Source of the DNA: Candidatus Krumholzibacteriia bacterium
GTDB lineage: Bacteria; Krumholzibacteriota; Krumholzibacteriia; G020349025
Direction of reading: 5' to 3'
Length of the DNA: 28,234 bases
Assembly: GCA_035649275.1 (NCBI GenBank)
Contig: DASRJW010000006.1
Coordinates: forward strand, 1 to 28,234
Below are positions 1 through 8,780 of the stretch, piece by piece. Both the position numbers and the translations under genes were made by a program. How positions within the stretch are numbered: position 1 is the first letter of the stretch; every line of letters begins with the position of its first letter. The notes beneath the pieces are model-generated. The model did no database searches, was not told where the DNA came from, and saw only the letters and a program-made list of their open reading frames with translations.

Positions 1-94
1 ACGAAGGCGCTAGTGGATCGGTGACTTCCTGCGGTCCGGGCGCGCGCCGGATGCTGCGAGCCTGCGACCCTGTGTCCCGCCGTGGCGCGCGGTG

Positions 95-2407
95 CTACTG
101 CACGAGTCGCAGCCATCGCAAGCGCTCGCCGTCGGGACGGAGGCCGGGGTCGCAGCCGAGCGCCGCGATGACGGTCGCACGCAGCCCGGGCCGACGGCGG
201 ACTGCAGTAGCCAAGAGCGCCGTGTCCTCCATCCCCATGCGGAAGGCCTGCCACCGCTTGCTCGGGGCGAGCGCTTCGCCCCGCAGCGGTCGTGGCGCGC
301 CGATCTCGCCGTAGACGACGGCGAAGTCCGAGCGCTCGGCGTCGAAGTCGTTCCAGGCGTCGGCACTCTGTCCACCGGTGTCGCCGTAGGCCCAGAAGCC
401 GCAGCCCGAGAGCCCGCGCGCCCACGCTTCCCAGGGCAACGTCCGGTAGGCGGCCAGCGGCGGTGCCGATTTGGACGGAAACGGCACCGCATACGTCCAC
501 ACCTCGATGCCTCGGCGCTTCACGCGCGCGATCCACTTCGATCTCTGCGCCAACACGCTGCGCTCGACGATGGCGAGGGCGAGATGAGGGGCAAGCGCAC
601 GCAGCTCGTCGGGAGTGGCGTTGCGCGTCAAGGTGAGGGCGAGCGGGAGCCCGGGGTGCAGCTCGCGCAGGGTGCGATAGAGCTGCAGCACGGCTGGGCT
701 CGAGGTCTCGTCGACCGGTTGCATCAGGATGCGCCTCGGGTCGAGTCCGAGCGCCTCGAGGTGGGTGCGCCAAGCCTCGAGCCACTCCGACACCGCGCGC
801 CGCCAGGCGGGCGAGAGGTAAGAGTGCCGGAATCGGCCGCGGCTCGGATCCTCGGCGCGCGGGTCGAAGTCCCAATACCAGACGATCCGGTGCGCCGAAG
901 TCGGCCCCAAGGTGGCCAGAGCGCGGTCGCAGGCGGTGAAATCGAGCGGGGAAGCGATGTGGCCGCTGGCATCGATCGCCGCCGGATCGGGCCAAGGCGC
1001 CGATTCTTCGGCCAGGCACCAGCTGTCGATGCCGTGCTCGCGGTTGTCTTGCATGGCCTCGGCGAGCAGCGGTCGGGTGAGCGCAAACTTTGTCGGATAG
1101 TTCCAGTCAAGCGCCGCGAGCGCCGCCGCAGGAAGGCGCAAGGCGTGCACGCGCACCGCGAGCGGGATTGTGCGGCCGGCGACTTCGATCTGGAGGTCGT
1201 GCATGCCGGGGGCGGCATTCCGCGCCTCCACGTCGATCCAGACCTGACGCACCGTACCGGGCGCGAGCGCGAGGGACGCGGGCGCGAGCGGCAAGGCATC
1301 GCCCGCCCAGGAGCCGTCACGCGACTCGACATGCACGACCTCTCGGAGCGTGAGGCGAGGTCCTTCCGCGGGCGCGACGCGGAGTGCGGCGTGGACCGTG
1401 CTATCGGCGCTGGAGGCGATCTCGATCGCGGCCGCGCCCCAGGCGCCGGGCCAAAGCTCCAGCGTGTCGGCGCGCTCGACTTGTAGTGCGCTCCATGGGG
1501 TGGTCGGTGTCCAAGGATCGACCCGCCGCACGACCAGCGCCGGCAGACCGGCGGCGCGCCAAGAACGTGCCCGCGCGGCCAGACGTGCAGCCTCCTCGAC
1601 GACTGCCGGATGACCGAGGTCCCGGCGCTGCCCGGGCGACTCATGCGCAGCTGGCCCCGTTGCCGGCAGCGACACCGGTCCCGGCAACGCCTGTCGTAGC
1701 GCCCAGAGTCGGCGCTGCAGCGCGCAAACGGAGTCGATCTCGTCGGGGGCGAAGGCGCGGCCGAGGGGACCGGGAGCCGGGGCCGCGGGACGGCCCGCAG
1801 GGGGAGGCACCCCGGAGAACGGCGCCGCTGCGACCGACTCCTGTGGCGCTGGAACCGAGGCGCGCGCGCCGCCGCCGTACACCTGGACCTCGTCCGTGGT
1901 CAGGAAGTTGCTGCGCAAGAGCGCCGCAATCAGGACCCAGCGGCCGCGCCTCGCGCCGAGAGGGACAGCGAGCGCGACGCGCGCAGGCCGCGTCGAATCC
2001 GGCCGGACGAGGGTCGCGGCATCCAGGGCGCCGGCCCACTCGAACTGGTTCGGCGCGTTCGCCACCGCGCACAGAAGAGATGGGGGCACGATCTCGCTGC
2101 GCGCGAACCAGGCAGTCTGCACGATGATGGAGTCGAGCGGGGCCGATTTCCCGAGGTCCAGCGTCAGGGTGACGATGTCCCCCTTCTGCAGCTCCCAGCC
2201 GACGGCGGCGCGATCGAGCCAGGAGAAGTCGTTAGTCGCGCGCAGGCCGTCGGTGAGCTGCATCGCATCCGCGGCATCTGTGCAGGGAGTGTAGCTGGGG
2301 GCGCGGTTCCACTCGTAGGGGCGCCCGCGGGCAAGCTCGTCGGCCCGCGCGACCGGAGCCACGCTCACGAGCACGCATGCGAGCGACGCGCGGATGGCGG
2401 CGCGCAT
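95..2407 (-). CDS. Secreted DUF4091 / GH123-like glycan-associated protein
   Basis: Predicted exported protein of about 770 residues. A signal peptide (MRAAIRASLACVLVSVAPVARA, cleaved before DE) is followed by a discoidin-like beta-sandwich, about residues 22-180, with the ELARGRPYEWN...LTDG opening typical of F5/8-type modules. The C-terminal third, about residues 430-725, resembles DUF4091, a family related to GH123 hexosaminidases: it has GCGFWAYGDTGG, a WN pair, then SKRWQAFRMGMEDTALL. The family link is recognised from these motifs; substrate and catalytic residues cannot be assigned. The ATG at 2407 was chosen because the signal peptide begins there, although no clear Shine-Dalgarno precedes it. 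An in-frame GTG at 2452 has a weak AGG upstream and would add an Arg/His-rich stretch. The gene diverges from a CBM9-like secreted protein, so both may act on the same external carbohydrate. Confidence 0.8.
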   Translation of the reverse strand: MRAAIRASLACVLVSVAPVARADELARGRPYEWNRAPSYTPCTDAADAMQLTDGLRATNDFSWLDRAAVGWELQKGDIVTLTLDLGKSAPLDSIIVQTAWFARSEIVPPSLLCAVANAPNQFEWAGALDAATLVRPDSTRPARVALAVPLGARRGRWVLIAALLRSNFLTTDEVQVYGGGARASVPAPQESVAAAPFSGVPPPAGRPAAPAPGPLGRAFAPDEIDSVCALQRRLWALRQALPGPVSLPATGPAAHESPGQRRDLGHPAVVEEAARLAARARSWRAAGLPALVVRRVDPWTPTTPWSALQVERADTLELWPGAWGAAAIEIASSADSTVHAALRVAPAEGPRLTLREVVHVESRDGSWAGDALPLAPASLALAPGTVRQVWIDVEARNAAPGMHDLQIEVAGRTIPLAVRVHALRLPAAALAALDWNYPTKFALTRPLLAEAMQDNREHGIDSWCLAEESAPWPDPAAIDASGHIASPLDFTACDRALATLGPTSAHRIVWYWDFDPRAEDPSRGRFRHSYLSPAWRRAVSEWLEAWRTHLEALGLDPRRILMQPVDETSSPAVLQLYRTLRELHPGLPLALTLTRNATPDELRALAPHLALAIVERSVLAQRSKWIARVKRRGIEVWTYAVPFPSKSAPPLAAYRTLPWEAWARGLSGCGFWAYGDTGGQSADAWNDFDAERSDFAVVYGEIGAPRPLRGEALAPSKRWQAFRMGMEDTALLATAVRRRPGLRATVIAALGCDPGLRPDGERLRWLRLVQ

Positions 2408-2554
2408 CCGGAGGCGAGGTGCGTGGCGATGGGGATGCCGCGGTCGGCGCACGAGGAAGCCTGCCCTTCACCGCCGGCCGCAGGGATCGGCCGCAGCCGC
2501 TCTCCGCGTCGAGCTCCTGTCGTCGTATCCTGTCACTCAGAACCGGCGCGCGCC

Positions 2555-2577
2555 ATCATAGCAGCGTCACGGTGACG
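2555..2577. promoter_or_regulatory. Palindrome next to a -10-like box in a divergent promoter region
   Basis: The 277-base gap between the two divergent secreted-protein genes contains a perfect interrupted palindrome, CGTCAC-G-GTGACG, at 2565-2577. On the minus strand it lies four bases upstream of TATGAT (2555-2560), which matches a sigma70 -10 box at five of six positions. No convincing -35 box is present at the expected distance. A regulator binding here could control one or both genes. This is inference from position only; the -10 box is about 150 bases from the DUF4091 start. Confidence 0.3.
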
Positions 2578-2684
2578 GACCGTGCTACGCTCGCGGCTGC
2601 CGGCGATCGGGCGCGCCCGTGTGCTCTTTCTGCGGCAGCCGGGCGAAATGCCGAACGCCCGGCGTTGGCGACGAGGTGGGCGGC

Positions 2685-3365
2685 ATGCTCTGGGGGCGAC
2701 GGATCGTACTCGCCTTGCTGGCGCTCGGGCCAGGGGAGGCGACGAGTGGGCACGATGGACCAGTTCTGCGCTGCCGCCTGAGCGAAGCGCGACCGGTGAT
2801 CGACGGCATCCTGGACGAGGCCTGCTGGGCCGGGGCCGACGTCGCCACCGGCTTCATGCTTCTCGAGCGCCGAGGCCGAGCCACGCAGCAGACCGAATGC
2901 CGGGTGACGTACGACGCCGAGAACCTGTACGTATCCTTCGTCTGTCTCGAGACCGACCCGAGCGGCATCCTCACCCGCTGCACCGAGCGCGACGGCGAGG
3001 TGTGGAACGACGACTGCGTCGAGATCTTCCTCGACACCCGGCACGACCATCGCACTTATTTCCACTTGATCGCGAACCGGATTGCCACGCGCTTCGACGA
3101 GGTCGGGCCGTACTACCCGCGACCGCAGTCCTGGGACGGGGACTGGCTCTGTGCCACGAGCGCCGCGACGGCCGGCTGGACCATCGAGTTCGCAATCCCG
3201 TTCCGCGCCCTCGATCTCACGATGCCGCGACCCGGCACGCTGTGGGGATTCAACGCCCACCGCCAGCAGCACCGTCTCGTCGAGCGCAGCAGCTGGTCGC
3301 CGGTGCTCCACGGCTTTCACGAGCCGAGGAACTTCGGCCACCTCTTGTTCGTGCCGCAATTGTGA
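2685..3365 (+). CDS. Secreted carbohydrate-binding family 9-like (CBM9/DOMON-like) protein
   Basis: Small exported protein of 226 residues made of one CBM9-like beta-sandwich. Visible hallmarks are PVIDGILDEACW near the N-terminus of the domain, then VTYDAENLYVSFVCLE, then NDDCVEIFLD followed by TYFHLIAN, in the order usual for this family. Such domains are found alone or attached to glycosidases and xylan-active enzymes. A short hydrophobic N-terminus (MLWGRRIVLALLALG) suggests export. The ATG at 2685 is preferred because GAGGTGGG lies just upstream; an earlier in-frame ATG at 2619 would add 22 residues that do not resemble the family. It probably binds a sugar polymer or its breakdown product outside the cytoplasm, but no ligand can be named. 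Confidence 0.8.
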   Translation: MLWGRRIVLALLALGPGEATSGHDGPVLRCRLSEARPVIDGILDEACWAGADVATGFMLLERRGRATQQTECRVTYDAENLYVSFVCLETDPSGILTRCTERDGEVWNDDCVEIFLDTRHDHRTYFHLIANRIATRFDEVGPYYPRPQSWDGDWLCATSAATAGWTIEFAIPFRALDLTMPRPGTLWGFNAHRQQHRLVERSSWSPVLHGFHEPRNFGHLLFVPQL

Positions 3366-3528
3366 CCCCGGGCCCTTCGCCGAGGAGCTCTGAAGGGAGC
3401 CGCATCCCTCCTGTACAGCTGGCGCGCCAACCCGAGCTGTGGTTTCATCCCAGGGTGTCGGGCCCAGCTCCGGTGGGATTCTTGGCGCCGACAGTAGGCT
3501 TCCACCGTTCAGAAAGGATCCCTGCGAC

Positions 3529-4392
3529 ATGAGATCTTCGCGCATCCTGCCAACAGCCGTCGCCGCGGCCGTGGCCGTCATGACCCAGGCCGCCGGCGCC
3601 GCCGACCTCAAGCTGCCGCGCCCGAGCCAGAAGGCGCAGCTCATGCAGACTGTCGGCCTCACGGATGTCACGATCACCTACAGCCGCCCCGGCGTGAAGG
3701 GGCGCGTCATCTGGGGCGGGCTCGTCCCGTACGATGCGGTGTGGCGGACGGGCGCCAATGAGGCCACGAGCATCAGCTTCTCCACGGACGTGAAGGTGAA
3801 CGCGCAGCCGCTCAAGGCCGGGACTTACAGTCTGCACACCCTTCCCACGGCGACCGAGTGGACGGTGATCTTCAACACCATTGCCGATCAGTGGGGGAGC
3901 TACAGCTACAATGATAGCGCCGACGCGCTACGGATCAAGGTCAAACCCCAGCCCCACGAGTTCGTGGAGTGGATGCAGTTCAGTTTTCCGGACATCGCGG
4001 TGGAGAAGGCTACGATCGCTCTCGACTGGGAGAAGCTCCGGGTTCCCTTCGAGATCCAAGTGAGCACGATCGACCATGCTCTGGCCAGCGCCCGCGCCGC
4101 CATGGCCGCGCTGGCTCCGGACGATCAGCAGACGGCGTATCGCTCGGCGAGCTTCGCCTTCCAGAACGATGTCGCTCTCGACGAAGCCCGGCAGTGGGTC
4201 GACAAGTCCATCGCCATCAAGGAGACCTGGCTCAACCTGCGCCTGAAGGCGGACATGCTGGCGAAGGCGGGCAAGACGGCCGATGCCATCCAGTTCGGGG
4301 AGCGGGCGATCGCGAAGGGCAAGACGGACGCACCTGCGGATGTGGTCATGACCATGGAGAAGCAGGTCGCGGAGTGGAAGGCGAAGAAGTGA
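3529..4392 (+). CDS. Secreted DUF2911 domain protein with TPR-like tail
   Basis: Protein of 287 residues with a signal peptide ending AAGAA, before DLKLPRPSQKAQL. Residues about 25-180 match DUF2911: VTITYSRPGVKGRVIWG, then VPYDAVWRTGANEATSISF, then PLKAGTYSLHTLP and FNTIADQWGSYSY. This family is widespread in Bacteroidetes, Acidobacteria and relatives and has no established function. Residues about 200-285 are helical and look like one or two TPR-type units (ARQWVDKSIAIKETWLNLRL... AGKTADAIQFGERAIAKGK). The ATG at 3529 follows AGAAAGGA with ten bases of spacing. The 3' end overlaps the end of the convergent symporter gene by 47 bases, so the two transcripts would be antisense to each other there. 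Confidence 0.85.
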   Translation: MRSSRILPTAVAAAVAVMTQAAGAADLKLPRPSQKAQLMQTVGLTDVTITYSRPGVKGRVIWGGLVPYDAVWRTGANEATSISFSTDVKVNAQPLKAGTYSLHTLPTATEWTVIFNTIADQWGSYSYNDSADALRIKVKPQPHEFVEWMQFSFPDIAVEKATIALDWEKLRVPFEIQVSTIDHALASARAAMAALAPDDQQTAYRSASFAFQNDVALDEARQWVDKSIAIKETWLNLRLKADMLAKAGKTADAIQFGERAIAKGKTDAPADVVMTMEKQVAEWKAKK

Positions 4393-6097
4393 ACGTCGCA
4401 GCATCCGGGCGGCCCCGGCGGCCGCCCGGAAGCGGCAAGAGCAGCGCGCAGGCCATGGTCCCGAGGCAGCCGACGACGTTGTACCAGAGAAACGAGATGT
4501 CCGTCGCGGTGAAGCAGAAGATCACGGCTGCCTCGCCCACCAGCGCCCCGATGAAGACCGCCGTGCTCCGGACGCGCTTGGCGTAGAAGGCCAGCAGGAA
4601 GACTCCGAGGATCGTTCCATAGAAGAGCGACCCGAGGATGTTGACCGCCTCCACCAACGAACCCAGTCGATTGGCGTACTCCGCGAAGAGGATAGCGAGA
4701 CCACCCCAGAGCAAGGTGGCGAGCTTCGAGACCACGACGAGGTGGCGATCGGACCTCTCCCGTTTGCCGAAGCGCTGGTAGAAATCGACGATCGTGGTCG
4801 ACGCCAGGGCATTGAGCTCCGAGGCTGTCGACGACATCGACGCCGCGAAGACCATGGCCAGGACGAGGCCCACGACGCCGGCCGGCAGGTAGGCGAGCAC
4901 GAACGACAGGAAGATGTAGTTCACGTCGTTGCCGTCCGAACCCGGGTTGACCTGACGCACGATGTCCTGGGCGCGCCCGCGCACCTCGAGGCCCGCGGAC
5001 TGAAGGCGGGCGATCGACGCGGACGTCGACGTCTGCGCGGCTCGGTCACGGGCGTGGCGCGCCTCGAGATACGCCTGGATCTCGGCGCGCTTCTGCTCCG
5101 TCAGGGCGTCATATTCCCTCTGCAAGGCCTGGAACTCGCCCCCGAGGGCGCTTGCCTCGACCCGCCGCGCTTCCACGGGATTGAAGTAGATCGGCGTTTC
5201 GTGAAACTGATGCACGACGAAGACTGTGACGCCGATGAAGAGGATGACGAACTGCATCGGCACCTTCACCATGCCATTGAAAAGCAGACCGAGTCGGCTC
5301 TGGGCCACGGACTGCCCGGCGAGATAGCGCCCCACTTGCGACTGATCGGTGCCGAAATAGGAGAGGGCGAGGAAGAAGCCGCCGATGAGGCCCGACCAGA
5401 AAGTGTAGCGGTTGTTCCAGTCGAAGGAGAAGTCGACGGCATTCAGGCGTCCCATGCGGCCGGCGACGTGGATGGCATCGCTGAAGGACACGTTCTCGGG
5501 AAAGAGCGACACCGCGATGAGGAGCGTCGTCAGCATGCCACCCAGCATGATGACCATCTGCCAGAAATTGGTGTGGGCCACGGCCTTGGTGCCGCCGGAA
5601 GCGGTGTAGATGACCACCAGCACGCCGATGACCAGATTGGTGATGTAGAGGTTCCAACCCAGGAGCACGGAGAGGACGACAGCGGGTGCGTAGATGGTGA
5701 GGGCGCAGCCGAGGCCGCGCTGCACGAGGAAGAGGAGGGCGGCGAGGCTGCGCACCTTGACGTCGAAACGCCGCTCGAGGAATTCGTAGGCGGTATAGAC
5801 GTTGAGCTTGCGGTAGAGTGGGACGGCCGTCACCGACAGGACGATCATGGCGAGCGGTAGGCCGAAATAGAACTGCACGAAGCGCATGCCGTCCACGTAG
5901 GCCTGACCGGGCGTGGAGAGAAAGGTGATTGCACTCGCCTGGGTCGCCATGATGGAGAAGGCGACCGTGTACCAGCGCATGCTGCGGTCGCCGAGGATGT
6001 AGCCCTGGAGGTCGCGGTTCCGGCGTCCTTTCCAGACCCCGTAAACGACGATGAAGACGAGAGAGGCGGCGAGCACGAGCCAGTCGAAGGCTCTCAC
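4346..6097 (-). CDS. Sodium:solute symporter (SSS family) with helical external-loop insertion
   Basis: Integral membrane transporter of 583 residues with about 13 predicted helices and the LeuT-type fold of the SSS family. Family motifs include YILGDRSMRWYTVAFSIMAT (31-50), TASGGTKAVAHTNFWQ (165-180), SYFGTDQSQVGRYL (246-259) and AASMSSTASELNALAST (418-434), whose serines correspond to the usual Na+ site helix. Between two core helices, about residues 299-392, sits a charged helix-rich insertion with coiled-coil character; by LeuT topology this loop should face outward. The start is a GTG at 6097 overlapping the stop of the 46-residue upstream protein (GTGA), so translation is probably coupled. 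Substrate is unknown. The operon partner, an exported PIG-L deacetylase, suggests uptake of a deacetylated sugar or similar product. Confidence 0.9.
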   Translation of the reverse strand: MRAFDWLVLAASLVFIVVYGVWKGRRNRDLQGYILGDRSMRWYTVAFSIMATQASAITFLSTPGQAYVDGMRFVQFYFGLPLAMIVLSVTAVPLYRKLNVYTAYEFLERRFDVKVRSLAALLFLVQRGLGCALTIYAPAVVLSVLLGWNLYITNLVIGVLVVIYTASGGTKAVAHTNFWQMVIMLGGMLTTLLIAVSLFPENVSFSDAIHVAGRMGRLNAVDFSFDWNNRYTFWSGLIGGFFLALSYFGTDQSQVGRYLAGQSVAQSRLGLLFNGMVKVPMQFVILFIGVTVFVVHQFHETPIYFNPVEARRVEASALGGEFQALQREYDALTEQKRAEIQAYLEARHARDRAAQTSTSASIARLQSAGLEVRGRAQDIVRQVNPGSDGNDVNYIFLSFVLAYLPAGVVGLVLAMVFAASMSSTASELNALASTTIVDFYQRFGKRERSDRHLVVVSKLATLLWGGLAILFAEYANRLGSLVEAVNILGSLFYGTILGVFLLAFYAKRVRSTAVFIGALVGEAAVIFCFTATDISFLWYNVVGCLGTMACALLLPLPGGRRGRPDAATFTSSPSTPRPASPWS

Positions 6098-6234
6098 GAG
6101 AAGGCCTTCGTGAAGGCGTAGAAGAGCAGGATGAGCAGCGCTAGGTTCACGAGAACGGCCGCATAGAGACGATTCCAGCTCCGGCCAATCGGCGGCGGCT
6201 CTTCGCCGGCGGATGTCCGTTCCTTCTCCGTCAT
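6094..6234 (-). CDS. 46-residue single-pass membrane protein, probable symporter accessory subunit
   Basis: A very small gene easily missed by gene callers. It encodes 46 residues: a charged and proline-rich N-terminus (MTEKERTSAGEEPPPIGRSW) and one hydrophobic helix, about residues 22-44. Its ATG at 6234 overlaps the TGA of the PIG-L gene (ATGA), and its own TGA overlaps the GTG of the symporter (GTGA). This double overlap on the same strand is strong evidence that it is translated. Small membrane partners of SSS symporters are known elsewhere (YjcH beside ActP, YhdT beside PanF), so a role as an accessory subunit of the adjacent transporter is a reasonable inference. No specific family is recognised from the sequence itself. 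Confidence 0.75.
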   Translation of the reverse strand: MTEKERTSAGEEPPPIGRSWNRLYAAVLVNLALLILLFYAFTKAFS

Positions 6235-8732
6235 CCGCGCGCCGACACCAGGTTCACGAAGAGCCGGTAGGCGCCCGGGACACCCGCGGGGAGCTGCCTG
6301 AAGAAGGCGTAGCCGGTATAGATGAAGATCCCTTTGCCGTAGCGAGCCCACAGGAGACCGCCCGCCGCCGGCTTCTCGCCCGGGTCGGCCGAGGCGAGCA
6401 CGGTGCGATACTCCGGTCCCCACTTCGAGGCGAAGTAGAGCCCGCGCTCCTGTACCCAGCCGTCGAAATCGCCTTCGGTGATGCGGTTGGGTGTGCTGAG
6501 AAGCGGACTGGCGGGATCGAGCCACTCGATCGGTGCGGCCTCCACGGTCACCCGGTCGCGCCCGAGCTCGAGAGCGTAGGGTGCGAAGTCCCGCTGCAGA
6601 GTCTGGTCCGCCGTGTTGTACTGCACGATCAACGTCCCGCCTGCTTCCACGTAGTCGAGAAGTCGGCGGGCATTCTGCTTGAGCGCATCGCGGGCGTTGT
6701 AGGCGCGGACCCCCGTGACGATGGCGTCGTAGCGGGAGAGATTCCCGGCAGCCAGATCCTCGTCCGCGAGGGGCGTCACCTGGTAGCCGGCCTGCGAGAG
6801 CGCGGCGGGAACGGCGTCCCCGGACCCCATGACGTAGCCGATCGACTCGCCCTTCTTCGCGAGCGCGAGCCGCAGCACCCGAGCGCTGGCTTCGGGGAAG
6901 AGGGTCTGGATGGGAATGTGAGGATGATCGATCACGATCATGCCGCGAGAGAAAGTGCGATCTCCGGCGACGAACTCGGCGTGGAGCGGGCTTCCCGCCG
7001 AGCCCGGGGTCACTTGGAAGACAACTTCGCGGCTTTCGCCCGGAGTCAGTTCGAGCTCATGCTGGCTCGGTTCGGAGCGCCAACCAGGGGGAAGCCGGAG
7101 TCGCGCCTCGCCGCGCACGGGGCGGCGGACCTCGAGCCGCAGGCGCACCGGCCTCGGCGAGTCGGCGGGGAAGAGATAGACCTGTTCGTCGAGGGCCAGC
7201 GTCAGCTCGGGAGCAATCGCCACGGGCCGGTAGAGCTCGCCGCGGACTCGATCCACCCAGCGATACAGGACCGGGAGCGAGTAGTCGATCGACTGCCCCG
7301 CAATCGTTACGGTGGCGGTGACGCGTAGCGCGCTGTCATTTTCCGGGGTTCCGATGCGCGCCGGATCCGCGACGTGATGCAGACCGCCTTCCACCGGTTC
7401 CCGCAGCCAGTAGGGCTGCGTGCTGTGCCAATCAAGGCTCGCCGGCACCGTGGTACGGAGCGAGAGAGTCACCGGCCGATTCTCGGCGAGGAGTGTGTCG
7501 GTCGAGCTCCCCAGACCGGGCGTTTCCGACCGTAACCCGGTCAGGCGGAGCGCGGCGCCCGAGCGGTTGAGCGCCGTGACATCGACACGGAGCGAATCCC
7601 CGGGCGAGAGGGTGTTCTGCGTGGCCACTGCTTCGAGCCAGAGGCCGGCGCAGGAGCGGATCACGTCTTCGAGCTCGCGAGATTTGTGCTGGAGGATCGG
7701 GCGGTGTGCTTCCGGTGCCGGCGCTAGCAGGCGCGTCAGCGCGGCGCGCGCTTTGAGGAGGCCGGGTAGGCTGGCTGTAGGCTTGCTAGGATCGTGATCG
7801 CGAAGGACGGTCTGCAGGATCTTGCCCACTTGCGCTCCGCCGGGGATCCGATTCCACGACAGATCGATGCCCGAAAAGAGGTCGACCGTCGCCGGTTCGC
7901 CGGCAATGAGCTTGAAATAGTTGAGGGACATGCCGCGGCGCTCGGCCGAGCCGAATCCCTGGCTCTTGTGCATGCTCCGGCTCTCGCCGGCGAGCTCCGT
8001 ATAGGAGCGCCCGAGGAGCGCGTTGTAAGCGCCGAGGTCGACGGTGAGGAATTCCTTGGCGTTGTCGCCCGAGGGCGGCGCGGCCCAGCTGAAGTAGTTC
8101 CAGAACAGCCGCTTCGCCTTCCAGGGTCCGAGCGTCTCGAGTTGCTCCGGGTAGCGCTTTGGATCGCCGGCTGCCTCGAAGGCCTCGACCGCAAGAAGCG
8201 CCGAAGCGGTGTGATGACCATGGCGGCCCTCTCCCGTGGTCGGGAACCGCATCACGATGACGTCGGGCTGGAAAGTTCGAATGACGCGCACGACGTCGCC
8301 GAGAACAGCGTCATGACCCCACGTCTCGAGCGTCTCGTCGGGTCCCTTGGAGTAGCCGAAATCCACCGCGCGGGTGAAGAATTGTTCGGCGCCATCGATC
8401 CGGCGCGCGGCGAGGAGCTCCTGGGTGCGGATCACGCCCAGGAGATCACCTTGCTCGTCACCGATCAGGTTCTGTCCGCCGTCGCCGCGCGTGAGGGACA
8501 GATAGCCGGCGCGGACCAGCTTCTCGTTCTCGAGCCAAGTGAGCATGGCCGTGTTCTCGTCATCGGGATGCGCGGCCACGTAGAGCGCCGAGCCGACGAC
8601 GGTCAGCTTCTCCAGGGCCAGTTGCAGACCGCTCGCGTCGAGAACGGCCGGGGGACCCGTCTCTGCGAACGTCGCGGAGGCGAGGGCGGCGAGGAGCGCC
8701 AGGAGCACGGCCGGTCGGAGCACGAGACGCAC
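6231..8732 (-). CDS. Exported PIG-L family deacetylase with C-terminal GATase/ThuA-like domain
   Basis: Large protein of 833 residues. A signal peptide (MRLVLRPAVLLALLAALASA) precedes a PIG-L/LmbE domain, about residues 45-300, with the zinc motif AHPDDE (54-59), RGDGGQN (82-88), RTQELLAARRIDGA (102-115) and GRHGHHTAS (169-177). In MshB-type enzymes zinc is held by the His and second Asp of AHPDD plus a later His, all of which have candidates here. The middle, about 360-600, looks like beta-sandwich domains (PGESREVVFQV). Residues about 600-833 resemble a glutamine-amidotransferase/ThuA-like fold (YDAIVTGVRAYNARDAL, then EAGGTLIVQYNT). It likely removes acetyl groups from an amino sugar outside the cytoplasm. 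The GTG at 8732 is chosen because AGGAGG lies four bases upstream and the signal peptide begins there. Confidence 0.88.
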   Translation of the reverse strand: MRLVLRPAVLLALLAALASATFAETGPPAVLDASGLQLALEKLTVVGSALYVAAHPDDENTAMLTWLENEKLVRAGYLSLTRGDGGQNLIGDEQGDLLGVIRTQELLAARRIDGAEQFFTRAVDFGYSKGPDETLETWGHDAVLGDVVRVIRTFQPDVIVMRFPTTGEGRHGHHTASALLAVEAFEAAGDPKRYPEQLETLGPWKAKRLFWNYFSWAAPPSGDNAKEFLTVDLGAYNALLGRSYTELAGESRSMHKSQGFGSAERRGMSLNYFKLIAGEPATVDLFSGIDLSWNRIPGGAQVGKILQTVLRDHDPSKPTASLPGLLKARAALTRLLAPAPEAHRPILQHKSRELEDVIRSCAGLWLEAVATQNTLSPGDSLRVDVTALNRSGAALRLTGLRSETPGLGSSTDTLLAENRPVTLSLRTTVPASLDWHSTQPYWLREPVEGGLHHVADPARIGTPENDSALRVTATVTIAGQSIDYSLPVLYRWVDRVRGELYRPVAIAPELTLALDEQVYLFPADSPRPVRLRLEVRRPVRGEARLRLPPGWRSEPSQHELELTPGESREVVFQVTPGSAGSPLHAEFVAGDRTFSRGMIVIDHPHIPIQTLFPEASARVLRLALAKKGESIGYVMGSGDAVPAALSQAGYQVTPLADEDLAAGNLSRYDAIVTGVRAYNARDALKQNARRLLDYVEAGGTLIVQYNTADQTLQRDFAPYALELGRDRVTVEAAPIEWLDPASPLLSTPNRITEGDFDGWVQERGLYFASKWGPEYRTVLASADPGEKPAAGGLLWARYGKGIFIYTGYAFFRQLPAGVPGAYRLFVNLVSARG

Positions 8733-8780
8733 GGATCCTCCTGTTCGACGCCGCCAGGTTGCCGTCGGAGTAAGGGCACG

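Noticed and set aside
92-1486. Long plus-strand open frame opposite the DUF4091 gene
   Set aside because: It is an antisense shadow caused by high GC; the translation is Arg/Gly-rich with no family resemblance, while the minus strand has clear domains.
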